A stretch of 64,000 nt of DNA from JACKNG01 sp040220855 (GTDB lineage: Bacteria; Pseudomonadota; Gammaproteobacteria; Ga0077536), in NCBI GenBank assembly GCA_040220855.1, contig JAVJVZ010000017.1, positions 37,421-101,420 on the forward strand. Direction: 5' to 3'. Below are positions 26,337-34,757 of the stretch, piece by piece. A model generated the notes under the pieces. That model searched no databases. It was not told the DNA's origin and saw only the letters and a list, made by a program, of their open reading frames with translations. The translations under genes and the position numbers were made by a program. The stretch's first letter is position 1. Every line of letters starts with the position of its first letter.

Positions 26337-27617
26337 ATGAGCCAGTGGGTATTGGAATTGAACGATGCGGCGATCCGCGTCACGCGTGACGGCGCGCTGG
26401 TCGACGTGAGCCCGGGCGTCGCCGTGGTGCGATCCGATGCCGTGCTGACCGGCGCGCAGGCCGCCGCCGCGCGCTGGCTCGATCCACGTGCCACCTTCGA
26501 TCGCTTCTGGCAGCAACCCGGCGAGCAGCCGCTGCCCGGTGCGACCCGCCAGGTGCGCCACCACGCCGATCTCCTCTACCACCATCTCGCCGCGATCCTG
26601 GCGCGCTGCGGACGCCCGCGCCAGGCGGTGCTGGCGGTGCCGGCGCACTACGGTGACGCGGAGCTCGCGCTGGTGCTCGGTATCACGCGTGCGCTCGAAC
26701 TCGACGTTACCGCGCTGGTCGACATGAGCGTCGCTGCGCTGGCCGGCTGCGCCGCGCCCGGCAGCTATACCGTCGCCACGCTTTACCTGCATCACGCGAC
26801 GCTGGTCGACGTCGACGTCGACACCGCGTGCACGCGTGGTGCGGTGGTGACGATCGAATCCGTCGCACGCCAGCGTCTCGAACACGCCTGCCGGGACCTC
26901 GTTGCCGACGCCTTTCTCGAGCAGGCGCGCTTCGATCCGCTGCACGCCGCGGAGAGTGAGCAGCAGCTCGCCGATGCCCTGCCGGGCTGGCTGGCGCAGG
27001 CTGGCGCGGCGCCCGGCGAAGAGATAGAGCTGTCACTGCGGCATGCTGGCCGCGCTTACCAGGCCCGTGTCGCCGCGCGCGAGCTGGCGCGCATCAGCGC
27101 CATGGTGCTCGGTGCGCTGGCCGAACGCGGACCACCCGGGCGCGATCTCGTGCTGGAGGCCGAGCTCGCCGCCCTGCCGGGCGCGCGCGGGGTGCTCGGC
27201 GCCACCGCCGTGCTGTCACCCGACGCCGCAGCGGCCGGCATCCTCCTCCACGCGCCGCTGCGCGCGCCGGGCGCAGCCACCTGCTTTCTCGGCGCATTGC
27301 CGGCCGCGCCGTCACCGACACTCGCGCGCAGCGCGACGCAAGTGGCGACGACGGCAGCGCCGACTCACCTGCTGTACGGCGCGCACGCGCGTGCCGCCGG
27401 CGGCGACGCCCGCACGCTGAACGCCGACGGCAGCCTCGGCGGCGGCGACGTCGGACACGCTGCCAGCGTACGCCGCGCCGATGGCCGCCTGCTGCTCGAT
27501 CCGGGCGCCACGACGGTCACCCTCAACGGTCGCAGGCTGCGCGGCGAGGCAGTACTCGCGACCGGCGACCGCGTGCGTGTCGGCGGCACGGAATTCCTCG
27601 CCATCCACGTCGACTGA
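26337..27617 (+). CDS. Hsp70/actin-like fold protein with FHA-like C-terminus
   Basis: A 426-residue soluble protein, start at 26337 with GGAGG upstream. Residues about 95-140 (QAVLAVPAHYGDAELAL, DVTALVDMSVAALAG) mirror the Hsp70/FtsA connection between the two ATPase subdomains, but the N-terminal phosphate loop DxGTT is not preserved (ELNDAAIRV). The last 60 residues (ADGRLLLDPGATTVTLNGRR, DRVRVGGTEFLAIHVD) resemble the second half of an FHA or other beta-sandwich reader. A degenerate ASKHA protein acting as a cytoplasmic adaptor of the channel complex is inferred. Confidence 0.6.
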   Translation: MSQWVLELNDAAIRVTRDGALVDVSPGVAVVRSDAVLTGAQAAAARWLDPRATFDRFWQQPGEQPLPGATRQVRHHADLLYHHLAAILARCGRPRQAVLAVPAHYGDAELALVLGITRALELDVTALVDMSVAALAGCAAPGSYTVATLYLHHATLVDVDVDTACTRGAVVTIESVARQRLEHACRDLVADAFLEQARFDPLHAAESEQQLADALPGWLAQAGAAPGEEIELSLRHAGRAYQARVAARELARISAMVLGALAERGPPGRDLVLEAELAALPGARGVLGATAVLSPDAAAAGILLHAPLRAPGAATCFLGALPAAPSPTLARSATQVATTAAPTHLLYGAHARAAGGDARTLNADGSLGGGDVGHAASVRRADGRLLLDPGATTVTLNGRRLRGEAVLATGDRVRVGGTEFLAIHVD

Positions 27618-27621
27618 AGCC

Positions 27622-28701
27622 GTGCGTCGCCAGCGCCGCCCGCTGTCCGCCTTCAGCCTGTCGTTCCTCGACATCATGTCGTGCGGCTTCGGCGCGGTGG
27701 TGCTGCTGTTTCTCATCATCAAGCACCAGACCGACGTTGCCGTCGCTGTGCCGCCCTATGACCTCGGCGTCGAGCTCGAAGCGCTTGGTGCCGATCTCGC
27801 CGCCGCCCGCGACCGCGTCGAGGTCCTGCGCGCTGCGGCGGCGGACGCGACGCGGGAACTCGAGGCGGCCAGCACAGCCCGCGCGTCTGCCATGGCCGCG
27901 CTCGAGGAGGCGCGCGCGCCGGGCAATACCGATACCCGCTCGCGCGCCGCGGCGATCGCCAAGCTGCGCGCGAGCATTCGCCAGACCGAACTCGACAAGC
28001 GCGGGCTCGAAGCACAGATCCACGCCAAGTCGCGCGCCGTGCGCCGCTTCGTCGGTGAAGGGAACCGCGAGTACCTGACCGGTATCCAGCTCGGCGGCAA
28101 GCGCATACTCGTGCTGCTCGACGCCTCCGCCAGCATGCTCGACGAGCGCATCGTCAACGTCATCCGCAAGCGCAACATGGACGCGGCGACCCGCCGCGGC
28201 GCGCCCAAGTGGCAGCAGGCGCTGGCGACGGTCGACTGGATCAGCGCCCGCTTCCCGCCCGATGCACGCTTCCAGATCTATACCTATGCCGCGACGGCAC
28301 GCCCGGCTCTCGCCGGCAGCGCCGGCCAGTGGCTCGCGGTCGCCGACCGTGCTCGCCTCGACGCCGCGGTGGCGGCGACGCGCGAACGCATTCCGGACGG
28401 CGGCTCGAGTCTCGCACGCGCACTCGCCGTGATCGGCGAACTCGATCCACCACCCGACAACGTCTACCTCGTCACCGACGGTCTGCCCACCCTCGGCATG
28501 GAGCCCCCCCGCGGCACGACCATCGACGGCGCCGCGCGCCTGCGCCTGTTCGAACAAGCAGTGACACGCATCCCGGCCGGCATTCCGGTCAACGTGATTC
28601 TGCTGCCGATGGAAGGCGACCCGATGGCACCCGCCGCGTACTGGCAGATCGCGCTCTACACGCGCGGTGCCTTCCTCAGCCCGGCGAGCGACTGGCCATG
28701 A
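27622..28701 (+). CDS. vWA protein with MotB/ExbD-like membrane anchor (1)
   Basis: A 359-residue bitopic protein from a GTG start four bases after the previous stop. The N-terminal helix (about 15-34) reads FLDIMSCGFGAVVLLFLI with Asp17 at the membrane entry, the place of the proton-carrying Asp in MotB, ExbD and TolR. A coiled coil (about 47-140) leads to a von Willebrand A domain with MIDAS-like DASAS (Asp167, Ser169, Ser171) and the later VTDGLPT loop. Where MotB has a peptidoglycan-binding domain, this protein has vWA. It is paired with the paralogue that follows. Confidence 0.8.
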   Translation: MRRQRRPLSAFSLSFLDIMSCGFGAVVLLFLIIKHQTDVAVAVPPYDLGVELEALGADLAAARDRVEVLRAAAADATRELEAASTARASAMAALEEARAPGNTDTRSRAAAIAKLRASIRQTELDKRGLEAQIHAKSRAVRRFVGEGNREYLTGIQLGGKRILVLLDASASMLDERIVNVIRKRNMDAATRRGAPKWQQALATVDWISARFPPDARFQIYTYAATARPALAGSAGQWLAVADRARLDAAVAATRERIPDGGSSLARALAVIGELDPPPDNVYLVTDGLPTLGMEPPRGTTIDGAARLRLFEQAVTRIPAGIPVNVILLPMEGDPMAPAAYWQIALYTRGAFLSPASDWP

Positions 28702-28711
28702 GCAGCGGGCC

Positions 28712-29710
28712 ATGAGCATACGACGGCGCGGCTTCGAGCCGATCAGTATCGCCTTCCTCGACGTCATCACCTGCGGATTCGGCGCGATCATCCTGCTGCT
28801 CATGATCGCTCGCTTCGGCGAACCGCCGGCGCCGGAGCCGGTGGAAGACCCGCGCGGCGCGCGCATCGCGACACTTTCACGCGAGCTGTTCGCCCTGCGT
28901 CGCGAGGCGCGCGAACTGGAGGCAGCTGCTGTTGCGCGCGACGCCCGCCTCGCTACGCTGCGCGACGAAACCACGCGCCTCTCCGCCGAAGCCACACGTC
29001 TCGCCGGGCGCCGCGAGGCCGCCGCCGCCACGGCTGGTCGCGAGGCCGAGATTCTCGGCGAACTCGAAACCGCGCAGCAGCGCCTGAGCGCGGAAATGCG
29101 ACGTCTCTATCGTCAGCGCGATCGCATCCGCACCGACCTCGTCGGCGGCATTCCCATCGACAGCGAGTACATCATCTTCATCATCGATACCTCGGCGAGC
29201 ATGTACCATCACGCCTGGGAACGGGTCATCGACCAGATCGTGCAGACGCTCGAGGTGTACCCACGCGTCAAGGGCATCCAGGTCATGAACGACATGGGTG
29301 CATACATGTTCGCCGAGTACCGCGGGCGCTGGATCGAGGACTCGCCGGCATGGCGCAATGCCATCATCGAGCGCCTGCGCACCTGGAACGCGTTCTCGAA
29401 CTCGAGCCCGGTCGAAGGCATCGAAACCGCGATCAAGACCTTCTACAGCCCCGATCACAAGATCAGCCTGTACGTCTACGGCGACGAGTTTACCGGCGCG
29501 TCGATCCGCAAGGTGGTCGAGCGCGTGGGCGCGATCAACCGTCCGGGAGCCGATGGCAGACCACTCGTGCGCATCCACGCAATCGGTTTTCCGGTGCAGT
29601 TCGCCAACGCACCCGCGCTGCAGGAGACCGGCATCCGCTTCGCCACGCTGATGCGTGCGCTGACGCGCGAGAATGGTGGCACCTTCGTCGGGCTGAACGC
29701 GTTTCGCTGA
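28712..29710 (+). CDS. vWA protein with MotB/ExbD-like membrane anchor (2)
   Basis: A 332-residue paralogue of the preceding protein. It shares the anchor FLDVITCGFGAIILLLMI with Asp17 at the identical position, a coiled coil (about 45-140) and a vWA domain with DTSAS (Asp159, Ser161, Ser163). The vWA domains are otherwise divergent, and this one has an unusual aromatic-rich second half (GAYMFAEYRGRWIED). Two different anchors beside one ExbB-like gene suggest a heterodimeric inner rotor. It ends the operon; no terminator is obvious before 29812. Confidence 0.8.
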   Translation: MSIRRRGFEPISIAFLDVITCGFGAIILLLMIARFGEPPAPEPVEDPRGARIATLSRELFALRREARELEAAAVARDARLATLRDETTRLSAEATRLAGRREAAAATAGREAEILGELETAQQRLSAEMRRLYRQRDRIRTDLVGGIPIDSEYIIFIIDTSASMYHHAWERVIDQIVQTLEVYPRVKGIQVMNDMGAYMFAEYRGRWIEDSPAWRNAIIERLRTWNAFSNSSPVEGIETAIKTFYSPDHKISLYVYGDEFTGASIRKVVERVGAINRPGADGRPLVRIHAIGFPVQFANAPALQETGIRFATLMRALTRENGGTFVGLNAFR

Positions 29711-29811
29711 GACGGTCCGCGCCCGCTGGCCGATGCCGGCAGCCCCCGCGCGCTCGTCGCCGCGCGGCGGTCCGCCCCCGGCCACCGCGGCGGACCGCGG
29801 CCGGGATGCGT

Positions 29812-29841
29812 TTGACGCTACCGGTCGGGCGGGTCTATCTT
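29812..29841 (+). promoter_or_regulatory. predicted sigma70 promoter of response regulator
   Basis: TTGACG (29812-29817) and TATCTT (29836-29841) separated by 18 bp, about 80 bp upstream of the regulator start. Both hexamers are close to consensus in an otherwise GC-rich gap, so the regulator is probably transcribed separately from the vWA operon. Confidence 0.55.
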
Positions 29842-29923
29842 GGAATAGAGCGGGCCGGAAACACCGCCACCAAGCCGACGTCAAGAGCGGCTCTCTGATG
29901 CCTTGCAAAGGGAGTGCATTCGC

Positions 29924-30628
29924 ATGCAGAACTTCGAACCGCTATCGCCCCCCTACCACGTCTTCATCCTCGACGATCACCGCTTTCTCGGCGAGCTGCT
30001 CGCCCAACGCCTCGGCACCGACGCGTACATGCGCGTACTCGGCGCGGGCAGCCACACCGACACCCTGCACACCGTGCTCGGCCGGCATCGTATCGACATC
30101 CTGATCATCGACATGGACCTCGGTGACGACGACGGCCTGGCCGTCGCCGCCGGCCTGATCGCGAGCCACCCGGCATTGCGCGTCGTCGGCCTGTCGGCAT
30201 ACGTCGAAAGCCACTACCCGCTCGCGCTGCTCGACGCTGGCGGCCGCGGTTTCATGTCCAAGCGGGTCTCGGCGAGCGAGCTCGTCGAAGGGGTCCGGCG
30301 CGTCGCCCGCGGCGACCTCGCGATCAGCGCGGACGTCGCCATGCATCTCGCCAACAGCGTCACCGACGACATCTGGCAGCGCCGCCTGCGCGCCATAACC
30401 GCGCGAGAGCGCGAAGTGTTGTGCCTGCTCGCGCGAGGCTACTCCGCCGAAGAAGTCGCCGAGCAGCTCGACATGGCCACCAAGACGGTGCAGTCGCATC
30501 GCGCGAGCATGAAGCGCAAGCTAGGCGCACGCAACGACGTCGAGCTCTGCCTGATGGCGCTCCGCGCCGGCGTCGTCAGCGTACGTGAGGCACGCGCGGA
30601 CTATCGGCGCGACAAGCTCGCAAGTTGA
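29924..30628 (+). CDS. NarL/FixJ-family response regulator
   Basis: A 234-residue two-component regulator. The receiver has the acidic pair in ILDDH (17-18), phospho-acceptor Asp63 in IIDMDLGDDDG and the Lys in FMSKRV. A LuxR-type HTH occupies about residues 160-220 (LTAREREVLCLLARGYSAEEV-like, with ITARE here). The start at 29924 has AAGGGAG upstream. No histidine kinase is in the window, so the signal is unknown. Adjacency to the vWA operon makes that operon a candidate target. Confidence 0.88.
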   Translation: MQNFEPLSPPYHVFILDDHRFLGELLAQRLGTDAYMRVLGAGSHTDTLHTVLGRHRIDILIIDMDLGDDDGLAVAAGLIASHPALRVVGLSAYVESHYPLALLDAGGRGFMSKRVSASELVEGVRRVARGDLAISADVAMHLANSVTDDIWQRRLRAITAREREVLCLLARGYSAEEVAEQLDMATKTVQSHRASMKRKLGARNDVELCLMALRAGVVSVREARADYRRDKLAS

Positions 30629-30653
30629 ACGCGTCCTCGCGCCGTGCTGGCGC

Positions 30654-31529
30654 TCACGCCTTGCGCGCATGCGCAATACCGAAGCCGCGCATCGCGGTGA
30701 GGCCGTCGCTGCGCCCGGCGAGGAAGGTAGCCTCGAGCGCCTCGTCGAGATGGACATCGATCACTTCGAATCCGGCACCGGCAAGCAACGCGCGCACGTC
30801 CTCCGGGGTATGGAAGCTGACATAGCGTTCTCCGAGGCGCGCGGTGAAGCGGCGCGCGAACGACTGCACGCGGCCACTACGGCCCGCGAGCCGGTGACCC
30901 GGCAGGAGGAAATCGAACAGCAGTTCGCTGCCCGGTGCTGAGAGACGCCCGATATCCCGGAGCGTCTGCGAGATGGCGTCGGGCGTGAGGTAGTAGATGA
31001 CGCCTTGCCAAGCGAACAGTGCTGGCAAGTCCGAGGCGAAGCTCGAGCGCGCAAGGCCATCGAGGAGGCTCTCGTGCTCGAAATCGATCGCCACCGCCTC
31101 GAAGTCACGTGCCAGGCGTCCGCCAGCAATACCATGCGCGCGGCGCAGCTTTACTCGCTGGGTGGCCGGGTGATCGACCTCAAAAATACGCACGCCTTCC
31201 AGCCAGGTCGGGCGCCTGAGCGCAGTGGAGTCGAAACCAGCACCGAGCAGCACGAACTGACAATGGCCAGCAGCGGCGAAATCCTCGAGGCAGCGTTCGG
31301 TGAGATAGTCACGGACGAGAATCCAGCCGTGCACCGGCCGTAATCCGCGCAGCAGGCCACGCACGACGAGGCGATGCAGCAGTCGACTGCGGCAAACCGC
31401 GCGCCACAGCGGACTGGTCAGGGCGAGTGCATAAGGATCGACGAACAGAACCGGGTGGTCGTGGTGCAGGTGACTCGCGCGGATCGCGGCGGTCGCTTCT
31501 GCGGTGCGGCTATGACTGTTCGACAACAT
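30654..31529 (-). CDS. class I SAM-dependent methyltransferase (LCMT/TIGR00027-like)
   Basis: A 291-residue cytoplasmic methyltransferase of the leucine carboxyl methyltransferase-like group. Signs are the N-terminal AEATAAIRASHLHHD, the SAM-binding loop VLLGAGFDSTALR at about 94-106, FEVDHPATQRVK, and GVIYYLTPDAISQTL. Bacterial members methylate unknown carboxylates, some on secondary metabolites. It converges with the response regulator gene. The ATG at 31529 gives the normal N-terminus. Confidence 0.85.
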   Translation of the reverse strand: MLSNSHSRTAEATAAIRASHLHHDHPVLFVDPYALALTSPLWRAVCRSRLLHRLVVRGLLRGLRPVHGWILVRDYLTERCLEDFAAAGHCQFVLLGAGFDSTALRRPTWLEGVRIFEVDHPATQRVKLRRAHGIAGGRLARDFEAVAIDFEHESLLDGLARSSFASDLPALFAWQGVIYYLTPDAISQTLRDIGRLSAPGSELLFDFLLPGHRLAGRSGRVQSFARRFTARLGERYVSFHTPEDVRALLAGAGFEVIDVHLDEALEATFLAGRSDGLTAMRGFGIAHARKA

Positions 31530-31695
31530 CGACGGCGCGGCGGCTACAAGGAGCGTGGCAAGGCCGGCAATGTGAACGCGTGACTGACGCCGGGCAATCG
31601 GCGCGCCACGGGGTGGCGCCGCCCTGCCCCAATTCGGGTAGGCGGCGTCGCAGGCAGCGCGTTGTGGTTACCATCCCGGCGTGTGCATGGGCACC

Positions 31696-32673
31696 TCAAG
31701 GGAGGAAATCAGGCATGACGTCCTTGGCGAAGATCTCCTGCGTCTCGGGCGTTGCCATGAAGAAGATGTAGTACGTCATGCCGGTTTCTTCGATACGCCG
31801 GCGCAGCTCGCGCCGCACCTCCTCGGCGGTGCCGAGCAGGGTCACCGGTGCGCCCTGCGCGGTGGCGTAGTCAGGGAAGCCGAGCTGCGTTGCGAGCTGG
31901 TGCAGGTGTTCGTCGTCGGCGCGGCGCGAGAGACCGAGCAGCAGCAGGCCACCGAGTTCGATTTCGCCCGGGTCGCGACCCGCTTCGCGGGTGAACTCGT
32001 GCAGGCGCACGATACGGCTCTTGAGCGTCGCCATGTCGAAACGCCGCGTCGCTTCCGGATCGTTGACGAAATCCTTGCCGTTGCCGGTTGGCGGAATGAT
32101 GTTGAGGATGTCGGCTTCGCGCGCGGCGATGCGCAGCAGCCCGGTGCCCGAACCGCCAAGCATGATCGGCAACCTGCGCTGCAGTGGGCGCGGGTTGTTG
32201 TAGGCATTGGACACGGCGAAGTGCTTGCCCTGGAAGGTCGGCGCCTCCTCGGTGCACATCGCCTTCAGTATCTGCAGGGTTTCGTCGAGTTGTTCGAGGC
32301 GTTCGGCGAGCGGCGGGAAGCGGTAGCCGTGGGCGAGATACTCCTTGTCCTGCCACCCGGCACCAAGTCCGCAGATGAAGCGACCGCCGCAGGCGATATC
32401 GAGCGTGGAGACGATCTTCGCCAGCAGCGGCGGCGTGCGGAACGACGCCGCGGCGACGCAGGGCGCCAGCTTGACCCGTTCGGTCTCGGCCGCGATCGCG
32501 GTCAGCGCGGTGAAGCACTCGAGCTGCGGCGACTCGGGCTGACCCAACGGCGAGTAGAAGTGGTCGTTCAACGAGACGGAGTAGAGACCGTCGCGCTCGG
32601 CGGCGACCGCCGCCGCCTTGGCCTCGTCGAGGTCGCCGGTCGGCAGGAAGATTCCGAATTTAGCTTGCGGCAT
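31696..32673 (-). CDS. LLM-class flavin-dependent oxidoreductase
   Basis: A 325-residue luciferase-like monooxygenase or F420-dependent oxidoreductase with the TIM-barrel start KFGIFLPTGDLDEA, GGRFICGLGAGWQDKEY at the phosphate-binding turn and LPIMLGGSGTGLLRIAARE. This subgroup includes both FMN and F420 users, so the cofactor is not decided. It is transcribed divergently from the secreted-protein gene at 32853 across a tandem operator, implying a dedicated repressor encoded elsewhere. Confidence 0.85.
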   Translation of the reverse strand: MPQAKFGIFLPTGDLDEAKAAAVAAERDGLYSVSLNDHFYSPLGQPESPQLECFTALTAIAAETERVKLAPCVAAASFRTPPLLAKIVSTLDIACGGRFICGLGAGWQDKEYLAHGYRFPPLAERLEQLDETLQILKAMCTEEAPTFQGKHFAVSNAYNNPRPLQRRLPIMLGGSGTGLLRIAAREADILNIIPPTGNGKDFVNDPEATRRFDMATLKSRIVRLHEFTREAGRDPGEIELGGLLLLGLSRRADDEHLHQLATQLGFPDYATAQGAPVTLLGTAEEVRRELRRRIEETGMTYYIFFMATPETQEIFAKDVMPDFLP

Positions 32674-32754
32674 GACACATTCCTCCCCAGGGTCGTGCGC
32701 ACCGGGTCGCCCCGGCCACCGCGTTTACCCGCGCGGCGTTCTCGGTTGAAATGG

Positions 32755-32810
32755 CTGGAACCGGTCTCAGAATTATTCGTGGCTGCGAATAACCTTGAGA
32801 CCGGTTCTCA
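32755..32810. promoter_or_regulatory. paired inverted 15-bp operators in a divergent promoter region
   Basis: TGAGACCGGTTCTCA (32796-32810) is itself a dyad (TGAGA/TCTCA around CCGGT). A near copy in inverse orientation, CTGGAACCGGTCTCA, lies at 32755-32769. Together 32758-32779 and 32786-32807 form a 22-bp inverted repeat matching at 19 positions with a 6-base spacer. The site centres are 41 bp apart, about four helical turns. The block sits between the start codons of the divergent genes at 32673 and 32853. Confidence 0.7.
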
Positions 32811-32852
32811 CTTCGCGCCATCCTGACGGCATTCTATGGTGGAGATCCGATC

Positions 32853-33653
32853 ATGAACACACGCCGAACCCCGCGGCGCTGCTGCTCGCGCACAATCGTT
32901 GCCGGCGCCTGCGCGATTCTCGTCGCCCTGCCCGCCGCCTCCGCCTACGCGGAACCGACCGAGATCACGGTGCGCGTGCTGAGCCGAGGCGCCAAGTTCG
33001 TCGGCTCGAGCATGGGCGGCGCCAGCGTCACACTGACCGACGTCACGAGCGGCGCGCTGCTCGCCAGCGGCGTGACCCGCGGCAGCACAGGCGACACCCG
33101 CCGCATGATGCACCGCGACGGCGGCCGTGACGCGGTGCTCGCGAGCGAGGGCGCGGCCGGTTGGACGACGACACTCGACCTGGAGCGCCCGACGCTGGTG
33201 GAGGTCGCCGCCAGCGGCCCGCTCGCGCAGATGCAGGCCGCGATGCGCGTGACCGCGCGCCAGTGGGTGGTACCGGGCAAGCATCTGAACGGCGGCAACG
33301 GCTGGCTGCTCGAACTGCCGGGCTTCGCCGTCGACGTGCTGGCGCCACCCGCCCACGTCAAGCTGGAAGGCGCGGTGACCGAGGTCGAGCTGCGCGCGAA
33401 CGTCACTCTGATGTGTGGCTGCCCCGTCGAACCGGACGGATTGTGGAACGCCGACGGCTACGAAGTCGCCGCGCTGGTCAGCCACGAAGGCGAGCCGCGC
33501 GGGCGCTACCCGCTCACCTACGCCGGCAGCACCAGCCAGTTCAGCGCCAGCATCCCGACCCCCGAACCCGGTCTCTACGTGGTGACGGTCTACGCCTACG
33601 ATCCGGCCAACGGCAACACCGGGGTCGATCACACGACCTTCTTCGTACCGTGA
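32853..33653 (+). CDS. secreted protein of unknown function
   Basis: A 266-residue protein with a signal peptide cut after about residue 33 (AALPAASAYA region). The mature part looks all-beta, with a C-terminal Ig-like or CNA-like module (GRYPLTYAGSTSQFSASIPT, GLYVVTVYAYDPANGNTG) and a Cys pair in LMCGCPVEPDG. I recognise no family. Periplasmic metal or ligand handling is possible but unproved. Its divergent partner is the LLM oxidoreductase, and both likely share the operator pair. Confidence 0.65.
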   Translation: MNTRRTPRRCCSRTIVAGACAILVALPAASAYAEPTEITVRVLSRGAKFVGSSMGGASVTLTDVTSGALLASGVTRGSTGDTRRMMHRDGGRDAVLASEGAAGWTTTLDLERPTLVEVAASGPLAQMQAAMRVTARQWVVPGKHLNGGNGWLLELPGFAVDVLAPPAHVKLEGAVTEVELRANVTLMCGCPVEPDGLWNADGYEVAALVSHEGEPRGRYPLTYAGSTSQFSASIPTPEPGLYVVTVYAYDPANGNTGVDHTTFFVP

Positions 33654-33666
33654 GCACGCGGCCATC

Positions 33667-33709
33667 CTGATCCGGGTCAACGCCCTGCGTCGCGCACCCG
33701 GCGCATACT
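33667..33709 (+). promoter_or_regulatory. FNR/Anr-type box and -10 of hsp20
   Basis: CTGATCCGGGTCAA (33667-33680) matches TTGAT-N4-ATCAA at 8 of 10 positions. CATACT (33704-33709) can serve as -10, putting the box centre about 42 bp before transcription start, the class II activator position. The hsp20 ATG follows at 33755 with AGGAGGAG upstream. Confidence 0.6.
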
Positions 33710-33754
33710 CGTCGGCGCCATTCGGGCGAGCACATCCAACAGGAGGAGAACGTC

Positions 33755-34177
33755 ATGAATCTCGTGCCCCGACGCAGCCTGTTCGACTTTGATGACCTGT
33801 TCGACCTGTGGGGTCCGCTACGCACGGCCGACGCCACGGCCGGGGCGTTCAGCCCGCGCGTCGACGTCAAGGAGCTCGACGATCACTACGAGATCACCGC
33901 CGAGCTACCGGGCGTGAAGAAGGAGGATCTCGATGTCAGCCTGCACGACGGCGTGCTCACCATCAGTGCCGAGACGCGACAGGAAGACGTGAAGAAGGAC
34001 AACGGCAAGGTGATCCGCCAGGAGCGGCGCTACGGCAAGTACGTGCGCAGCTTCAACCTCGGCGGTGACGTCGCCGAGGGCGACATCGCCGCTGCCTTCA
34101 AGGACGGCATCCTCACGCTGACGGCGCCCAAGCGCGCACCGCAGGCACCTCAGGCGAAGCGCATCAAGGTCGATTGA
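33755..34177 (+). CDS. Hsp20 small heat-shock protein
   Basis: An ATP-independent holdase that keeps unfolding proteins soluble. The 140-residue protein has a short N-terminal arm (LFDFDDLFDLWG), the alpha-crystallin domain from about residue 38 (RVDVKELDDHYEITAELPGV) to 120, and the C-terminal IKV variant of the IxI/V anchor. A strong AGGAGGAG site precedes the ATG. An FNR-like promoter suggests induction at low oxygen, as for several proteobacterial Hsp20 genes. Confidence 0.93.
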   Translation: MNLVPRRSLFDFDDLFDLWGPLRTADATAGAFSPRVDVKELDDHYEITAELPGVKKEDLDVSLHDGVLTISAETRQEDVKKDNGKVIRQERRYGKYVRSFNLGGDVAEGDIAAAFKDGILTLTAPKRAPQAPQAKRIKVD

Positions 34178-34185
34178 GACAGGCG

Positions 34186-34237
34186 CGGCGGTGTGGCCCC
34201 CGGGGCAGGCGGATTACGCCCCGGAGCCGCACCGCCG
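34186..34237. terminator. large hairpin between convergent hsp20 and CBS genes
   Basis: 34186-34206 and 34218-34237 are nearly complementary over 20 bp (CGGCGGTG...CGGGGC against GCCCCG...CACCGCCG) with a loop of about 11 bases. It sits exactly between two convergent genes and likely serves as a bidirectional end, although neither side has a long T run. Confidence 0.55.
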
Positions 34238-34242
34238 AGGAT

Positions 34243-34725
34243 TCAATCGAGCCCGGCCAGCCAACGCAGCAGGTCGAGGGCCGTGACCAGGCCTGCCAGG
34301 CGATCGCCGGCGACGACCGGCAGGCGGTGCACGCGCCGTTCCACCATCAGCCGCGCAGCGACGCTGATGTCGGTGTCCGGCCCGATGGCGATCACCGCCG
34401 GGCTCATGAGATCAGCGACACACAGGTGATCGACGCGATCGCCGACGGCCGCGCCGATGGCCGCGCGCGCCGCTTCGCCGAGCGCCGCATGCGCGAAGCC
34501 GGACAGGTCGGTGTAGTAATCGGGAACGAGTTCGGCTTCGCTGTGCGCGGCGCCGAGTCGGCGCAGCACGTCGCGGGCGCTGACCACGCCGACCAGGCGG
34601 CCGTCCTCGACCACCGGCATGCCGCTGACATCGGCAGACGCCAGCGCGCGCTCGAGTTCGGGCACGCTGCATTGCGGGGACACGGTGACGACGTCGGTGG
34701 TCATCAGCTCGCTGACGGTGGTCAT
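34243..34725 (-). CDS. CBS-domain pair protein
   Basis: A 160-residue protein made of two CBS motifs (TTDVVTVSPQCSVPELERAL, MPVVEDGRLVGVVSARDVLR; second LMSPAVIAIGPDTDISVAAR, VHRLPVVAGDRLAGLVTALD). Stand-alone CBS pairs bind adenine nucleotides and sense energy state. It is placed between hsp20 and the glycogen genes, and a second CBS protein lies at 42302, so both may respond to AMP/ATP in the same dormancy programme. Confidence 0.88.
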   Translation of the reverse strand: MTTVSELMTTDVVTVSPQCSVPELERALASADVSGMPVVEDGRLVGVVSARDVLRRLGAAHSEAELVPDYYTDLSGFAHAALGEAARAAIGAAVGDRVDHLCVADLMSPAVIAIGPDTDISVAARLMVERRVHRLPVVAGDRLAGLVTALDLLRWLAGLD

Positions 34726-34757
34726 GAACGCGGGCTCCTGCGGTTAACGTGGGGCCG

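Noticed and set aside
25525..29710. Zorya anti-phage system
   Set aside because: The channel and anchor idea is similar, but the anchors lack the OmpA-like domain and no ZorC/ZorD/ZorE-like gene is present.
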